Shown here: one piece after another, positions 16,629 to 25,837 of the stretch
Position numbering within the stretch: position 1 is the first letter of the stretch
Layout: each line of letters opens with the position of its first letter
Assembly (NCBI RefSeq): GCF_007992175.1
Contig: NZ_BJZT01000031.1
Location: 1 to 64,000 of the forward strand
Origin: Methylobacterium haplocladii
GTDB taxonomy: Bacteria; Pseudomonadota; Alphaproteobacteria; Rhizobiales; Beijerinckiaceae
Reading direction: 5' to 3'
Length of the DNA: 64,000 bases
Notes under the pieces: model-generated
Seen by the model: only the letters and a program-made list of their open reading frames with translations
Told to the model about the DNA's origin: nothing
The model's database searches: none
Program-made: the position numbers and the translations under genes

Positions 16629-18683
16629 ATGAGCCGCCACGCGCCCCGATCTGCCCGAGGAGACGTTCCGCCGGACGCGTTCGACGCTGCCGAGGACGAC
16701 GAGCCCGACGCGCCCGCCCTCGACGACGCGGCCGAGATCGACTTCGATTTCGAGCCCGGTGCCGTCGCGGCCGGCACCGAGGTGATCAAGCGCTTCTGGT
16801 CGACCCTGCCGACATCCCCCGGCGTCTACCGGATGTTCGATGCCAAGGGCGATGTGCTCTATGTCGGCAAGGCCAAGAGCCTGAAGGCCCGCGTCGGCTC
16901 CTATGCCCGCGGGCAGGCCCATTCGAACCGCATCGCCCGCATGATCGGGCAGACCGCGGCGATGGAATTTGTCACCACCGCCACCGAGACCGAGGCGCTT
17001 CTGCTCGAGGCGAACCTCATCAAGCAGCTCAAGCCCCGCTTCAACGTGCTGATGCGGGACGACAAGTCGTTTCCCTACATCCTGCTCACCTCCGAAGGCC
17101 CGGCCCCGCAGATCGTGAAGCATCGCGGGGCGCGGCGGCGGAAGGGCAGCTATTACGGCCCCTTCGCCAATGTCTGGGCGGTCAACCGCACGGTGAACGC
17201 CCTTCAGCGTGCCTTCCTGCTGCGCACGTGTTCGGACAGCTACTACGAGAACCGATCGCGGCCCTGCCTGCTCTTCCAGATCAAGCGCTGCGCCGGCCCC
17301 TGCACGGGCGAGATCTCGGAGGCGGATTATGCCGGTCTCGCCGAGAACGCCCAGGCCTTCCTGTCCGGCAAGTCCAACGCGGTGAAGGACCGCATGCGGG
17401 AGTCGATGCAGGAGGCTTCCGAGGCCATGGAATTCGAGCGCGCCGCCCGCTTCCGCGACCGGATCGCTGCGCTCTCGACGGTCCAGGGGGTGCAAGGCGT
17501 CAACACCCAGGGCGTCGAGGAGGCCGACGTGTTCGCCCTCGACGAGCAGGCTGGGCAGTTCTGCATCGAGGTGTTCTTCTTCCGGAACTTCCAGAACTGG
17601 GGCAACCGCGCCTACTTCCCGAAGGCCGACCGCTCCATGAGCGCCGATGAGGTGCTCGCCTCCTTCATCGGCCAGTTCTACGACGACAAGCCGGCGCCCC
17701 GCGTCGTGCTGACGAGCCATGCCGTCGAAGAGGCCGAACTGGTCGCCGCCGCCCTCTCGAGCCGCGTCGACTACCGCGTCGACATCCACCAGCCGCAGCG
17801 CGGCGAGCGCAAGGCGCTGGTCGACTACGCGCAGCGCAACGCCAAGGAGGCGCTCGGCCGCCGCCTCGCCGACACGGCCTCGCAGGGCAAGCTGCTGGTC
17901 GCCCTCGGCCAGGCCTTCGGCCTGGACAAGCCGCCCCGCCGGATCGAGGTCTACGACAACTCGCACATCTCCGGCACGAACGCCGTCGGAGCGATGATCG
18001 TCGCCGGCCCGACCGGCTTCATGAAGACGCACTACCGCACCTTCACGATCAAGTCGGAGGAGCTGAGCCCGGGCGACGATTTCGGCATGATGCGCGAGGT
18101 GCTGCACCGCCGCTTCAAGCGCCTCGTGAAGGAGTCGCCCCGCACGCCGAAGGAAGCCGCACTCGCCGCGAGCGACGGCGGCGCGCCCGAGCCGGTCCCG
18201 GAGCCAGAGGCCGACAGCGAGACGTTTCCGGCGTGGCCCGACCTCGTCCTGATCGACGGCGGCAAGGGCCAGCTGGAAGCGGCGCGCTCGATGCTCGAAG
18301 AAGTCGGCGTCACCGATCTGGCGCTCGCCGGGATCGCCAAGGGGCGCGACCGCGACGCCGGGCGCGAGACCTTCTTCATCCCGGGCAAGCCCCCGTTCAA
18401 GCTGCCGCCGCGCGACCCCACGCTGTATTTCGTGCAGCGCCTGCGCGACGAGGCCCACCGCTTCGCCATCGGCACCCATCGGGCCAAGCGCAAGCGCGAG
18501 ATGGTCCGCAACCCGCTCGACGAGATCGCCGGCATCGGGCCGACGCGCAAGCGGGCGCTGCTCCACCATTTCGGGACGGTGAAGGCGATCCAGCGCGCGG
18601 CTCTGGAGGATCTCGCCCAGGCACCGGGCGTCAATGCCGCGACCGCAAGGGCCGTCTACGATTTCTTTAATGCAAACGCCTGA
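16629..18683 (+). CDS. uvrC: Excinuclease ABC subunit C
   Basis: Protein of 684 residues making both incisions in nucleotide excision repair. It has an N-terminal extension (1-50, acidic, family-variable), the GIY-YIG nuclease domain (about 58-140; [21 protein letters not shown]), the UVR motif near 260 ([16 protein letters not shown]), the RNase H-like C-terminal nuclease domain ([21 protein letters not shown]) and tandem helix-hairpin-helix motifs ([13 protein letters not shown]). ATG 16629 is chosen as it starts the protein after the cheZ spacer. It heads a uvrC-pgsA-moaD run conserved in the order. Confidence 0.96.
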   Translation: MSRHAPRSARGDVPPDAFDAAEDDEPDAPALDDAAEIDFDFEPGAVAAGTEVIKRFWSTLPTSPGVYRMFDAKGDVLYVGKAKSLKARVGSYARGQAHSNRIARMIGQTAAMEFVTTATETEALLLEANLIKQLKPRFNVLMRDDKSFPYILLTSEGPAPQIVKHRGARRRKGSYYGPFANVWAVNRTVNALQRAFLLRTCSDSYYENRSRPCLLFQIKRCAGPCTGEISEADYAGLAENAQAFLSGKSNAVKDRMRESMQEASEAMEFERAARFRDRIAALSTVQGVQGVNTQGVEEADVFALDEQAGQFCIEVFFFRNFQNWGNRAYFPKADRSMSADEVLASFIGQFYDDKPAPRVVLTSHAVEEAELVAAALSSRVDYRVDIHQPQRGERKALVDYAQRNAKEALGRRLADTASQGKLLVALGQAFGLDKPPRRIEVYDNSHISGTNAVGAMIVAGPTGFMKTHYRTFTIKSEELSPGDDFGMMREVLHRRFKRLVKESPRTPKEAALAASDGGAPEPVPEPEADSETFPAWPDLVLIDGGKGQLEAARSMLEEVGVTDLALAGIAKGRDRDAGRETFFIPGKPPFKLPPRDPTLYFVQRLRDEAHRFAIGTHRAKRKREMVRNPLDEIAGIGPTRKRALLHHFGTVKAIQRAALEDLAQAPGVNAATARAVYDFFNANA

Positions 18684-18741
18684 ACCCGCATCTCAAACGC
18701 CGCGGTTGACGCCTTCGCGAGCGCGTGATTTCTCCGCGCCG

Positions 18742-19338
18742 ATGAATGCGGTCTTTCCCCGAAGGCGCTCGCAGGCCTGGACGCTCGCGAACTGCCTGAC
18801 CTATGGCCGCCTCGTCGCGGTGCCGGTGCTGGTCGCGCTGTTGTTCTGGCCGGACGAGACGACGGCACGCTTCGCCGCGCTCGCGGTCTTCATCGTGGCC
18901 GGCATCACCGACTATCTCGACGGCTACGTCGCCCGCGCCTACGCGCAGAGTTCGGCGCTCGGACGCATGCTCGACCCCATCGCCGACAAGCTGCTGGTCG
19001 CGGCCTGCCTGCTGATGCTGACCGCCGATCACACCATCTCGGGCTTCTCGCTCTGGGCGGCGATCGTGATCCTGTGCCGGGAGGTGCTGGTCTCGGGACT
19101 GCGCGAATACCTCGCCGAGCTGAAGGTCGGCGTGCCGGTGAGCAGGGTCGCCAAGTACAAGACCACGCTGCAGCTCGTGGCCCTCGGCTTCCTCGTGGCC
19201 GGGCCGGCCGGCGAGACGATCCTGCCGCACACGGTCGATATCGGCCTCGTCCTGCTCTGGATCGCCGCAGCCCTCACGCTCTACACCGGTTGGGATTACA
19301 TGCGGGCCGGGATCCGGCACGTCATCCACGAGCCCTGA
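18742..19338 (+). CDS. pgsA: Phosphatidylglycerophosphate synthase
   Basis: Protein of 198 residues that makes phosphatidylglycerol phosphate from CDP-diacylglycerol and glycerol-3-phosphate in the inner membrane. The CDP-alcohol phosphotransferase motif DYLDGYVARAYAQSSALGRM...DPIADK has the four conserved Asp. Four to six membrane helices. The start is taken at MNAVFPRRRS; an upstream ATG at 18670 overlaps uvrC and would add 24 polar residues. Confidence 0.92.
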   Translation: MNAVFPRRRSQAWTLANCLTYGRLVAVPVLVALLFWPDETTARFAALAVFIVAGITDYLDGYVARAYAQSSALGRMLDPIADKLLVAACLLMLTADHTISGFSLWAAIVILCREVLVSGLREYLAELKVGVPVSRVAKYKTTLQLVALGFLVAGPAGETILPHTVDIGLVLLWIAAALTLYTGWDYMRAGIRHVIHEP

Positions 19339-19354
19339 GCGGAACCGCCGAACC

Positions 19355-19606
19355 ATGAAGCTCGTGTACTTCGCCTGGGTCCGCGAGCGGATCGGCAAGG
19401 CCGACGAGATCGTCGCCCCACCGCCCGGCATCGAGACGGTCGCCGGCCTGGTGTCCTGGCTGAAGACCCGCGGCGAGGAATACGCCTACGCTTTCGAGAA
19501 CGAGGGCATCGTGCGCGCCGCCATCGACCGCGTCCACGCCAAGCCGGACAGCCCGATCACGGGGGCCGCCGAGATCGCGTTCTTTCCGCCGATGACGGGC
19601 GGTTGA
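19355..19606 (+). CDS. moaD: Molybdopterin synthase sulfur carrier subunit
   Basis: Protein of 83 residues with a ubiquitin-like fold ending in the required Gly-Gly (FFPPMTGG), whose terminus carries the thiocarboxylate used to build molybdopterin. It begins MKLVYFAWVRERIG, typical of MoaD. It would support the molybdopterin enzyme Fdh4A at 28242-30551. Unlike many relatives, moaE does not follow; a tRNA gene does. Confidence 0.92.
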   Translation: MKLVYFAWVRERIGKADEIVAPPPGIETVAGLVSWLKTRGEEYAYAFENEGIVRAAIDRVHAKPDSPITGAAEIAFFPPMTGG

Positions 19607-19627
19607 GGGTTTGGATGGTGACAGTAG

Positions 19628-19703
19628 TGGTGCCGGTTGCGGGACTTGAACTCGCGACCTACCGCTTACAAGGCGGTTGCTCTACCAGCTGAGCTAAACC
19701 GGC
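19628..19703 (-). tRNA. tRNA-Thr (TGT)
   Basis: On the minus strand GCCGGTTTAGCTCAGC begins a full cloverleaf: 7-base acceptor stem GCCGGTT/AACCGGC, D loop, anticodon loop CTTGTAA with anticodon TGT, TψC arm GTTCAAG and an encoded CCA (19628-19630). 76 nt. Confidence 0.95.
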
Positions 19704-19758
19704 ATCGGGTCCTTGGGCTACCAGCCGTTTCGGCGCCGTGCAAGCCGGTGCGCCTCGT

Positions 19759-20673
19759 CTAGCCGCGGTGTGGGTGTTCGTTCATCGCCGCATCGATCGC
19801 CCGGCGGGTCGGGATGCCGGCCTGGGCTCCGGAGCAGGTGCAGGCGAGGCTTCCGGCGATGGACCCGCGTCGCAAGGCGTCCCCGAAGGAGGTTCCCTCC
19901 GCCAGTGCGGCCGTGAAGATGCCGACGAAGGTGTCGCCGGCCCCGGTGGTGTCGACGACGTTTACCGGCAGGGCGGCGGTGCGGTGCTCGATACCGTTCG
20001 ACCAGCCCACCGCACCGGCCGCGCCGAGGGTCACGACCACGTCGGTGCCGAAGCGGATCTGGAGAGCGTCCGCGAGCGCGGCATGCGATCCGGTGTCGAT
20101 CGCCAGAGCCGAGACCAGATCGGCCGCCTCGTGTTCGTTCAGGATCAGGATGTCGACCAGCGCGAGGTAGCTGTCCGGGATCACGCCCGACGGAGCGAAG
20201 TTCAGCACGACGCGCGCGCCCGCGGCCTTCGCGCTGCGCGCCGCCGATTCGCCGGCGGCATCCGGGATTTCCCTCTGCAGGAGCAGAATGTCCTGGGCGC
20301 CGAGGTCGAGGCGTTCGACAGCCGTAGCCTCGACGGCTGTGTTCGCCCCGGCGGCGACGGTGATCGCATTCCGGCCCTCGGCATCGACGACGATGAAGGC
20401 CACGCCCGTCGGGCGGTCCGTCCGCCGAACGCTGGACAGGTCCACGCCCGCCTCCCGCAGATTCACGAGCGCAGGCTCCGCGAAGGCATCGTCGCCGACG
20501 GCGCCGAGCATCCGCACCTCCGCTCCGGCGCGGCGCGCAGCCAGCGCTTGATTCGCGCCCTTGCCGCCCGGGAGGCGCTGGTAGGCGTCTCCCGTCACGG
20601 TCTCGCCCGGCCTCGGAATACGAGCGACCTTGGTGACGAGATCGACGTTGATCGATCCGAAAACGATGATCAT
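19759..20673 (-). CDS. rbsK: Ribokinase (PfkB family)
   Basis: Protein of 304 residues phosphorylating ribose. PfkB signature 1 (LPGGKGANQALAARRAG, near 34-50) and signature 2 (DTTGAGDTFVG, near 238) are present; the Asp in GAGD is the catalytic base. The start MIIVFGSINVDLV is the family N-terminus; an ATG 12 codons upstream is less likely. No ribose transporter genes are adjacent, so it may serve nucleoside ribose salvage. Confidence 0.9.
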   Translation of the reverse strand: MIIVFGSINVDLVTKVARIPRPGETVTGDAYQRLPGGKGANQALAARRAGAEVRMLGAVGDDAFAEPALVNLREAGVDLSSVRRTDRPTGVAFIVVDAEGRNAITVAAGANTAVEATAVERLDLGAQDILLLQREIPDAAGESAARSAKAAGARVVLNFAPSGVIPDSYLALVDILILNEHEAADLVSALAIDTGSHAALADALQIRFGTDVVVTLGAAGAVGWSNGIEHRTAALPVNVVDTTGAGDTFVGIFTAALAEGTSFGDALRRGSIAGSLACTCSGAQAGIPTRRAIDAAMNEHPHRG

Positions 20674-21002
20674 CGATCGGGCCCTCGCCGTCTTGTTGAG
20701 AGGGAGCACGGTTCTTCGAGGCAGATACGCTCATATCCGCAAGATGATGTGGCGCGTCCCCGGAAATAAATCGCGTTGTCATCGGTGAAGCTTGGCAATG
20801 AGCGTGGCCTTTTACATGTTTCCGAACGGTTTCCGCTTATTGAAGGCCAACTGAATACATACTTCAGAAGCGGTTAAATCGCGTCCCGCTACCACGTTTC
20901 CTTCAGCAAAAGCCCCATCCGGCCGGAGCGCAATCGGTCTCAAGGCGACTGCACTCCGCGATCTCGACCCGGGCCGGGCGGCAGGCACGAAGACGAGGCG
21001 TG
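20674..21002. other. Divergent spacer rbsK / nepR
   Basis: Spacer of 329 bases with no supported gene. Contains the start regions of rbsK (-) and nepR (+). I found no GGAAC-N16/18-CGTT match for EcfG autoregulation upstream of nepR. A short inverted repeat ctgaa-N7-ttcag lies at about 20851-20867. Confidence 0.45.
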
Positions 21003-21233
21003 ATGACCGACGATCGCCGCGACCGGCAGGGGGCACCCCCTCCCGCGCCATCCGCATCCGGCTCCGGCGCGGGCGGGTCGTCCGCCGACGGCATCGGAGC
21101 CGATGACCGTCGGCGCATCGGGCGCAACCTGCGTCTCCTCTACGGAAGCGTCCTCGATCAACCACTCCCCGAGAGGTTCACGCGGCTCATCGACGAACTG
21201 GCCGCCGCATCGAAGAACAGTGAGGGCTCATGA
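21003..21233 (+). CDS. nepR: NepR, anti-sigma factor of EcfG
   Basis: Protein of 76 residues. The first 30 are a disordered Pro/Ala/Gly-rich tail; the NepR core LYGSVLDQPLPERFTRLIDEL forms the two helices that bind EcfG. In the general stress response, phosphorylated PhyR sequesters NepR and frees EcfG. ATG 21003 is preferred over an overlapping GTG at 21000. The stop overlaps the ecfG start (ATGA), ensuring matched expression. Confidence 0.9.
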   Translation: MTDDRRDRQGAPPPAPSASGSGAGGSSADGIGADDRRRIGRNLRLLYGSVLDQPLPERFTRLIDELAAASKNSEGS

Positions 21234-21820
21234 TGACCCGGACCGCAGCCTCGATGGCCCTCCCGATCGGCACACCGCTCGGAGCGGATTCCGAAATGCG
21301 GGATCTGCTGCTCGGGGCGATCCCCGCGCTCAGGGCCTTCGCGTTCTCCCTGACCTACGATCTCGATCGCAGCGACGACCTCGTCCAGGACACGCTGGTG
21401 CGGGCCTGGGTCAAGGCGGACAGTTTCGCCCGTGGCACCAATCTGACGGCGTGGCTGTTCACCATCCTGCGCAACCTCTTCTATTCCGAGCAGCGCAAGA
21501 AGAAGCGTGAGGTCGAGGATGCCGACGACGTCATGGCCGGCAAGCTCACCAGCCTGCCCGAGCAGGAGGTGCGCCTCGAGCTGCGTGAGTTCCGCGAGGC
21601 ACTCGGCCTGCTTCCGTACAGCCAGCGCGAGGCCCTGATCCTCGTCGGCGCACAGAACTTTACTTATGAGGAGGCGGCCGAGATCTGCGGCGTGGCGGTC
21701 GGAACGATCAAGAGCCGGGTCAGCCGCGCCCGCTTCCGGCTGACCGAGGCGTTGGGCATGAAGGGCTGTGCCGATATCGGCGCCGACGCCGTCACGCGCG
21801 CGGCACTCGGCGGGCCATGA
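21230..21820 (+). CDS. ecfG: EcfG, general stress response sigma factor
   Basis: Protein of 196 residues of the ECF15/EcfG group. Region 2 spans about 25-95 (DLVQDTLVRAWVKADSF), region 4 about 120-175 with YEEAAEICGVAVGTIKSRVSRAR as the helix-turn-helix. It directs transcription from GGAAC...CGTT promoters, one of which is seen at 2348-2373. It is coupled to nepR. No phyR or response-regulator histidine kinase gene is adjacent. Confidence 0.92.
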   Translation: MMTRTAASMALPIGTPLGADSEMRDLLLGAIPALRAFAFSLTYDLDRSDDLVQDTLVRAWVKADSFARGTNLTAWLFTILRNLFYSEQRKKKREVEDADDVMAGKLTSLPEQEVRLELREFREALGLLPYSQREALILVGAQNFTYEEAAEICGVAVGTIKSRVSRARFRLTEALGMKGCADIGADAVTRAALGGP

Positions 21821-22024
21821 TGTCGTCCGTCGAGCCGGCTTGTTCGCTAGCAAGATCGTCTGGCACGTTCTGCCGCTGGCGATGATCTTACCGTGGCGCA
21901 TGAAGATCGACGCGCGTCGCTGCGTCCGAGTTCTACCCGAACGCTTGCTCGACCGTCATGATGTCTTCAAACTCATCGCAGCAGCGCGCCACGAACCGGC
22001 AGATCGTCGCCTTCAAGGACATCC

Positions 22025-22624
22025 GTGCCGAGCACCGATCTCAGATGTCAGGCGTTTCAGCCACGTGAGGCGCGCTGGTCGCTCCTCGGACAGAAGCCCG
22101 TGATCGCGTGGCTGACCGGCTTGTCCGGCTCGGGAAAGTCGACGATCGCGGACGCCGTCGATCGTGCGCTCGCCGCCGAGAAGCGTCACAGCATGGTGCT
22201 CGACGGCGACAATCTCCGTCTGGGTCTCAGCCGCGACCTCGGCTTCAGCGCTCGGGACCGCAACGAAAACATCCGCCGCGCTGCTGAGGTCGCCCGCCTC
22301 ATGACCGAGACCGGTCTCATCGTGATCGTTTCGCTGATCTCGCCCTTCGTCGCGGAGCGCGCAGCGGCGCGGCGCGCGGCCGGCGATATCCCGTTCCTCG
22401 AAGTGTTCGTCGATACCCCGCTCGCGGTCTGCGAGGCGCGCGATCCGAAGGGGCTCTACGAGAAGGCCCGCGCCGGGAGCATCCCCGATTTCACCGGAAT
22501 TTCCTCGCCCTACGAAGCTCCGCAGGCACCCGAGTTGCGCATCACGACCCGGGTCGAGACGGTGGCGGAATCGGCGCAGCCGCTGATCGTGGAATTGCTG
22601 CGGTTGTCGGCGATGCCGGCCTGA
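22025..22624 (+). CDS. cysC: Adenylyl-sulfate kinase
   Basis: Protein of 199 residues phosphorylating adenosine 5'-phosphosulfate to PAPS. Walker [10 protein letters not shown] lies at 32-40; [27 protein letters not shown], and the later [12 protein letters not shown] are APS-kinase signatures. The GTG start at 22025 follows AAGGA and begins the family region. No cysN/cysD is adjacent, so it is a stand-alone kinase. It converges with aroB. Confidence 0.92.
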   Translation: MPSTDLRCQAFQPREARWSLLGQKPVIAWLTGLSGSGKSTIADAVDRALAAEKRHSMVLDGDNLRLGLSRDLGFSARDRNENIRRAAEVARLMTETGLIVIVSLISPFVAERAAARRAAGDIPFLEVFVDTPLAVCEARDPKGLYEKARAGSIPDFTGISSPYEAPQAPELRITTRVETVAESAQPLIVELLRLSAMPA

Positions 22625-22641
22625 CGCGAGCCGCTGAGACT

Positions 22642-23760
22642 TCAGCTGTCGCGCAACTCGTCGTCGAGGAAGGCGCGAACGTCGGCGGCGTCGATGCCCG
22701 GCGCGATGAAGCTCCGGCCGATCCCGCGGGCGAGGATGAAGGTCAGTCGCCCATCGCGCACCTTCTTGTCCTGGGCCATGGCGTCGAGGAGCGCCGTCGC
22801 GTCGCCGCAGCCGCCCGGCACTTGGCTCAGCCGTGTCGGCAGGCCGGCGAGCGCCAGGTGGTTGGCGACGCGGCCGGCATCCTGACCCGGGCAGAGGGCG
22901 AGCCGTGCCGAGAACCGGAAGGCGAGGGCCAGCCCGATCGCGACGCCCTCGCCGTGGACGAGCCGGGCCGAGTCGTAGCCCGTCAGGCGCTCCAGAGCGT
23001 GACCGAAAGTATGTCCGAGGTTGAGCAGGGCGCGTTCGCCGTCCTCGCGCTCGTCGCGCACCACCACGCCGGCCTTGGAGCGGCAGCAGATCGCCACCGC
23101 CTCGTCCCGCTCCGGGCCGCCGGAGAAGATGCCGGCCCAGTTCGCCTCGCACCAGTCGAAGAAGCCGGCATCGTTGATCAGGCCGTATTTCGCGACCTCG
23201 GCGTAGCCGGCCCGCATCTCGCGTGTCGACAGGGTATCGAGGGCGCCGGTATCGGCCAGCACGAGGCGTGGCTGATGGAACGCGCCGATCAGGTTCTTGC
23301 CGAACGGCGAATTGATGCCGGTCTTGCCGCCGACGGAGGAATCGACCTGGGCGAGAAGACTGGTCGGCGCTTGGACGAAGCGTACCCCGCGCCGGAGCGA
23401 GGCCGCGGCGAAGCCGGCGAGGTCGCCGACGACACCGCCGCCGAGGGCCACCACGAGATCACCGCGCTCGATCCTGTGCCCGAGCAGGCCGTCGCAGACC
23501 TGCGCGAAGGTCGCGTAGCTCTTCGAGGCCTCCCCCGGCGTGACGCTGACGAGGCCGGCGCGCAGCCCGGCCGCCTCAAGCGATGCCTGGACGCGCTCGG
23601 CATAGAGGCTGGCGACGGTGTCGTCCGTAACGATGGCCGCCGCCCGGCCGCCGAGCGCCGCGATCCGCGCACCCGCTTCTTCGAGCAGGCCGCGGCCGAT
23701 GACGATGTCGTAATCCCGGCCCCGGTCGAGGGGCACGTGGACGGTCAGGCGTTCGCTCAT
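22642..23760 (-). CDS. aroB: 3-dehydroquinate synthase
   Basis: Protein of 372 residues, second enzyme of the shikimate pathway, NAD- and metal-dependent. Conserved GGGVVGDLAGFAA, PTSLLAQVDSSVGGKTGIN (about 130-150) and the metal-binding NLGHTFGHALE are present. It starts 26 bases after aroK, forming an aroK-aroB operon. Confidence 0.96.
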   Translation of the reverse strand: MSERLTVHVPLDRGRDYDIVIGRGLLEEAGARIAALGGRAAAIVTDDTVASLYAERVQASLEAAGLRAGLVSVTPGEASKSYATFAQVCDGLLGHRIERGDLVVALGGGVVGDLAGFAAASLRRGVRFVQAPTSLLAQVDSSVGGKTGINSPFGKNLIGAFHQPRLVLADTGALDTLSTREMRAGYAEVAKYGLINDAGFFDWCEANWAGIFSGGPERDEAVAICCRSKAGVVVRDEREDGERALLNLGHTFGHALERLTGYDSARLVHGEGVAIGLALAFRFSARLALCPGQDAGRVANHLALAGLPTRLSQVPGGCGDATALLDAMAQDKKVRDGRLTFILARGIGRSFIAPGIDAADVRAFLDDELRDS

Positions 23761-23786
23761 GCTCTCAACTCGTTGGCCGGCGTGCT

Positions 23787-24398
23787 CTATTGCGCGGCGA
23801 CGCCGTGGACGGGCGGGTTCAGGCAGACGTCGAGGGCTTCCAGCACGTCCTGCACCACGCGATCGTGCGAGACATCGAGGGACAGGACGACGACGTCGGC
23901 CTGCCCGTAGACCGGGTGACGCACGGCCATCAGCTCGCGCATCGTCGCCTCGGGGTCGGCCGTCTGGAGCAGCGGCCGCGTGTTGCGCTTCTTCACCCGC
24001 CGCATCAGCACGTCGAGCTCGGCCCGGAGCCAGACCGACACGGCGCTCTCCGCGATCCGCGCGCGGGTGGCTTCCCGCATGAACGCGCCGCCGCCGGTGG
24101 CGAGCACCATCGGCCCCTGGCGCAGCAGCCGGGAGATCACGCGCTCCTCGCCCTCGCGAAAGCTCGCCTCGCCGTAGATGGCGAAAAGATCGGTGATGGT
24201 GAGGTTCGCGGCGGCCTCGATCTCGGAATCCGCGTCCTTGAACATCAGGCCGAGCCGGCTGCCGAGCCGCCGCCCGACCGTGCTCTTGCCGGCGCCCATC
24301 AGGCCGACGAGCACGATGGAGCGCGCGCCGAGGGCGCGGCGGATGCGCGCCTCGATCGGGTCGTGGGAATCTGAGCCCGTGGCCTCGGGGTCGGTCAT
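23787..24398 (-). CDS. aroK: Shikimate kinase
   Basis: Protein of 203 residues phosphorylating shikimate. Walker A GLMGAGKST at 32-40, DADSEIE, the substrate loop ATGGGAFM and RPLLQ lid region are visible. A longer frame starts at 24521, but MTDPEATGSD gives the expected length with a short N-terminal extension. First gene of aroKB; divergent from the small membrane gene at 24572 with a 173-base shared promoter spacer. Confidence 0.94.
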   Translation of the reverse strand: MTDPEATGSDSHDPIEARIRRALGARSIVLVGLMGAGKSTVGRRLGSRLGLMFKDADSEIEAAANLTITDLFAIYGEASFREGEERVISRLLRQGPMVLATGGGAFMREATRARIAESAVSVWLRAELDVLMRRVKKRNTRPLLQTADPEATMRELMAVRHPVYGQADVVVLSLDVSHDRVVQDVLEALDVCLNPPVHGVAAQ

Positions 24399-24571
24399 TC
24401 GGCGGTCATAGACGGTTTTCGAGAGCGGGCGAAGCGCTTCGCCAAGCTCCGCTGTGGCTTCCCGGACCTTGCCTTCCCGGGCGACGCATGGGACCAGAAC
24501 CCTCCGGTCCGACACGCGCATCCGGTCCCACCGCGCGCGATGATTGAGTTCGCCCGAGAGGTTCGCGCGCC

Positions 24572-24724
24572 GTGCCGTCCCTGTTCCGCTTTCTCGCGAT
24601 TTTGGCCATCCTCGCCGGGGCCGTTTTCGCCGCGATCTTCGCCCTCGCGACCTTCGTCGAGCCGACGCAGCGCGAGATGAGCGTGGCCATCCCGAATTCG
24701 AAGCTCCAGCCGGGCGGCAAGTGA
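24572..24724 (+). CDS. Small single-pass membrane protein upstream of xerD
   Basis: Predicted 50 residues from a GTG start: polar start, one membrane helix (LFRFLAILAILAGAVF...), then a conserved-looking tail ATFVEPTQREMSVAIP. Such a protein precedes xerD in related Hyphomicrobiales as I recall, which argues that it is real. Its stop overlaps a possible GTG start of xerD. Function unknown. Confidence 0.65.
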   Translation: MPSLFRFLAILAILAGAVFAAIFALATFVEPTQREMSVAIPNSKLQPGGK

Positions 24725-24777
24725 GCCCGAGCCGTCCGGGAGCGTCACGGCAGGGCCGGCGCCCGGCGACGGCTCCG

Positions 24778-25722
24778 ATGCCGACCGTTGGGACGGAGCG
24801 TGCCCGGGAAGCGCTTCCGGCGGATGCCGCTCAGCCGTATCTCGACATGCTGGCGGCCGAGCGCGGCGCCGCCGCCAACACGCTCGCCGCCTATCGGCGC
24901 GATCTCGACGACTATCTCCGGTATCTTGCGGACGGGGGCGTCGATCCGGCCGAGGCCGAGGCCGCGACGGTCCGCGCCTACATCGCCGGTCTCGAACCGC
25001 GCGGTCTGAAGGCGTCCTCCTCCGCCCGCCGGCTTTCCTGCATCCGCGGTTTCCACAAGTTCCTGTACGCAGAAGGCTGTTCGGAGTCCGACCCGAGCGC
25101 GCCGGTCGCCGGTCCGCGCCGGGCTCGGACCCTGCCGAAGGTGCTCTCGATCGCCGAGGTCGACGGACTGCTCGCGGTGGCCCGCGAGCGGGTCGCAGCC
25201 GCCGAGAACCGTACGGATGCGGCGCGCGCCAAAAAGATGCTCTGCCTGCTGGAGCTGCTCTACGCCACCGGCCTGCGCGTCTCGGAGTTGATCGCGCTGC
25301 CGCGCTCCGCGGCTTCGACCCGCGAACGCTTCCTCGTAGTAAAGGGCAAAGGCGGCCGCGAGCGGCTGGTGCCGCTGACGGAGGTTGCCCGCGAGGCGAT
25401 GCGCGAGCATCTCGCCCATGTGCCGGGGGAGGGACCCTGGCTGTTTCCGGCCGACAGCGAGAGCGGGCATCTCACCCGGCAGGCCTTCGCCCGCGATCTC
25501 AAGGTTGCGGGCGCCGCAGCCGGCATCCGCGAGGACCGGATCTCGCCGCACGTGCTGCGCCACGCCTTCGCCAGCCACCTGCTGCGCAACGGCGCCGACC
25601 TGCGCATCGTGCAGGAGCTGCTCGGTCACGCCGACATCTCGACTACGCAGATCTACACCCACGTCCTCGACGACCGCCTCAAGGGTATGGTCCGCGACCT
25701 GCACCCGCTGAACGACGACTGA
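24778..25722 (+). CDS. xerD: Tyrosine recombinase XerD
   Basis: Protein of 314 residues that resolves chromosome dimers at dif together with XerC and FtsK (FtsK is encoded at 32358-34991). N-terminal SAM-like core-binding domain (YLDMLAAERGAAANTLAAYRRDL) and catalytic domain with Arg in TGLRVSEL (about 165), HVLRHAF (His and Arg, about 260), GHADISTTQIYTHV (His and the nucleophile Tyr, about 285-295). The start may be ATG 24778 or GTG 24721, the latter coupled to the upstream small gene. Confidence 0.93.
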   Translation: MPTVGTERAREALPADAAQPYLDMLAAERGAAANTLAAYRRDLDDYLRYLADGGVDPAEAEAATVRAYIAGLEPRGLKASSSARRLSCIRGFHKFLYAEGCSESDPSAPVAGPRRARTLPKVLSIAEVDGLLAVARERVAAAENRTDAARAKKMLCLLELLYATGLRVSELIALPRSAASTRERFLVVKGKGGRERLVPLTEVAREAMREHLAHVPGEGPWLFPADSESGHLTRQAFARDLKVAGAAAGIREDRISPHVLRHAFASHLLRNGADLRIVQELLGHADISTTQIYTHVLDDRLKGMVRDLHPLNDD

Positions 25723-25837
25723 TCGGTGGCCGAACGGATCTCCGCCGGCGGCCGGCTCGTGTGTCACCGCCGCCCGGAGCTTGAGCGGAGTGCCCGGCCG
25801 CGATAGGCCGGCGCCAGCCACCGCACCCCGAAGAGAC

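Noticed and set aside
16545..18569. Long minus-strand frame opposite uvrC
   Set aside because: Typical shadow in GC-rich DNA; uvrC is unambiguous.
20674..21002. Possible EcfG promoter upstream of nepR
   Set aside because: No GGAAC with CGTT at 16-18 bases found on the + strand.
21958..22068. 36-codon frame upstream of cysC
   Set aside because: No ribosome site or conservation evidence; overlaps the cysC start.
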